From Bryum argenteum (Eukaryota > Streptophyta > Bryopsida > Bryales > Bryaceae): DNA of 64,000 nt. The stretch is from NCBI GenBank assembly GCA_037043015.1, contig CM073323.1:2480001-2544000 (forward strand), given 5' to 3'. Below the pieces are notes generated by a model that searched no databases, was not told the DNA's origin, and saw only the letters and a program-made list of their open reading frames with translations. Both the position numbers and the translations under genes were made by a program. Below are positions 63,271-64,000 of the stretch, in pieces (position 1 is the stretch's first letter; the number at the start of each line of letters is the position of its first letter).

Positions 63271-64000
63271 AACTCAAACAACTCCCGTGTTGGAAATTTT
63301 TGGATTCAAATGATTTTGGTATTGGATTTTAGATGATTTTTTTACATTAAAAATTTTGAGAAAAATCATGGATTTTAAGAAGCTATATCTCTTTCATTTG
63401 TTGGATTCCAACCTCACTAAAGTTCCTATAGTAAGAATTTATTCCTTGATCCCTCCTATGAGGAAGATATGACATTTATTTTGGACCATTACCCCTTTGT
63501 AAAATTTGATGTGGTTTTCATCCTTCCAAAGCTACAATCTACGTGAAGATTCTTGAGAAGATCTTTTTTAATACAAGGGTGTTCTTGAGATGAAAGTGAC
63601 CATCCTCCGAATGGATTTATTTTGCTTGCAATAGATTTGTTAAAAACAATTCCTGATGTCAATTAATTTGTTATCTCCTCCCTATACTCATACATCATTA
63701 TCTTTGAGACCTAATGACTATTTTTTTGATTTCCATGACCTTCAACAAGCTCAATAAAATAGTACACAATAGAGATTTTATTAGCTTCCTTTCTTAGTTC
63801 TTACATCTGTCACGCTCTTTTGGAAATTGAACTATTATGCTGAAAGTAAGCTACAATCTTTAGGGTTCGAAAGTTCAACGAGCAGAAGCGCCTATACTTC
63901 GGTGGCTTTGAGGAAAAGCAACATTCAGACTTTCCAGCTTGGTCAAACAAAACGATGCATACCATCGATGGAAACATAACGGGGGATTTCTGATACGCTT
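63271..64000. repeat. Start of tandem array unit 4, cut by the window edge
   Basis: Matches unit 1 from 26661 on, including the empty MITE site (GATGCATACCATCG), and breaks off before the trihelix-LRR gene. Confidence 0.9.

Overview
This looks like nuclear DNA of a land plant, and the mix of features points to a non-seed lineage (bryophyte, lycophyte or fern). Two housekeeping genes have plant-type proteins and clean GT-AG introns: NOP10 (H/ACA snoRNP subunit, 14.8-15.9 kb, plus strand) and squalene epoxidase (21.7-24.1 kb, minus strand, 8 exons). A telobox lies upstream of NOP10. The window also holds a piggyBac-type transposase, tRNA-derived SINEs, Helitron-like elements and several MITE families. 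I cannot name the species.

Layout. 1-5.7 kb: minus-strand non-LTR (LINE-like) element running off the left edge. It has an ORF1p-like gene broken by a stop and a frameshift, and a 708-codon ORF with a canonical 2A ribosome-skipping motif; long parts of its sense strand are almost free of G. 5.8-10.1 kb: two small tandem arrays, a piggyBac transposase broken by an 8-bp duplication, and a serine-rich two-exon ORF just upstream of it. 10.1-14.5 kb: gene-free, with a SINE and two terminal-inverted-repeat MITEs. 14.5-24.2 kb: NOP10, a gene-free stretch with more MITEs, then squalene epoxidase. 24.2-26.7 kb: gene-free, with a 49-nt poly(A) run.

26.7-64 kb: a direct tandem array with starts near 26661, 39921, 50061 and 63271; the fourth unit runs off the right edge. 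Each complete unit carries a four-exon gene whose predicted product joins a trihelix (Myb/SANT-like) DNA-binding domain to a leucine-rich-repeat domain with an acidic tail. Only the copy in unit 2 is open throughout. Unit 1 has frameshifts in the LRR exon, and unit 3 has a nonsense codon plus a 2-nt deletion.

The array works as a natural empty-site experiment. Two Helitron-like elements sit at different places in units 1 and 3, each with the uninterrupted site in another unit. A 294-bp TA-flanked MITE is present in units 2 and 3 and absent from 1 and 4. A 72-bp TTAA-flanked piggyBac-type MITE is only in unit 1. Unit 2 has a 1.8-kb deletion. The two most interesting items are the trihelix-LRR gene family and the 2A-bearing retroelement ORF. 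All calls are from reading the sequence; no database search was possible.
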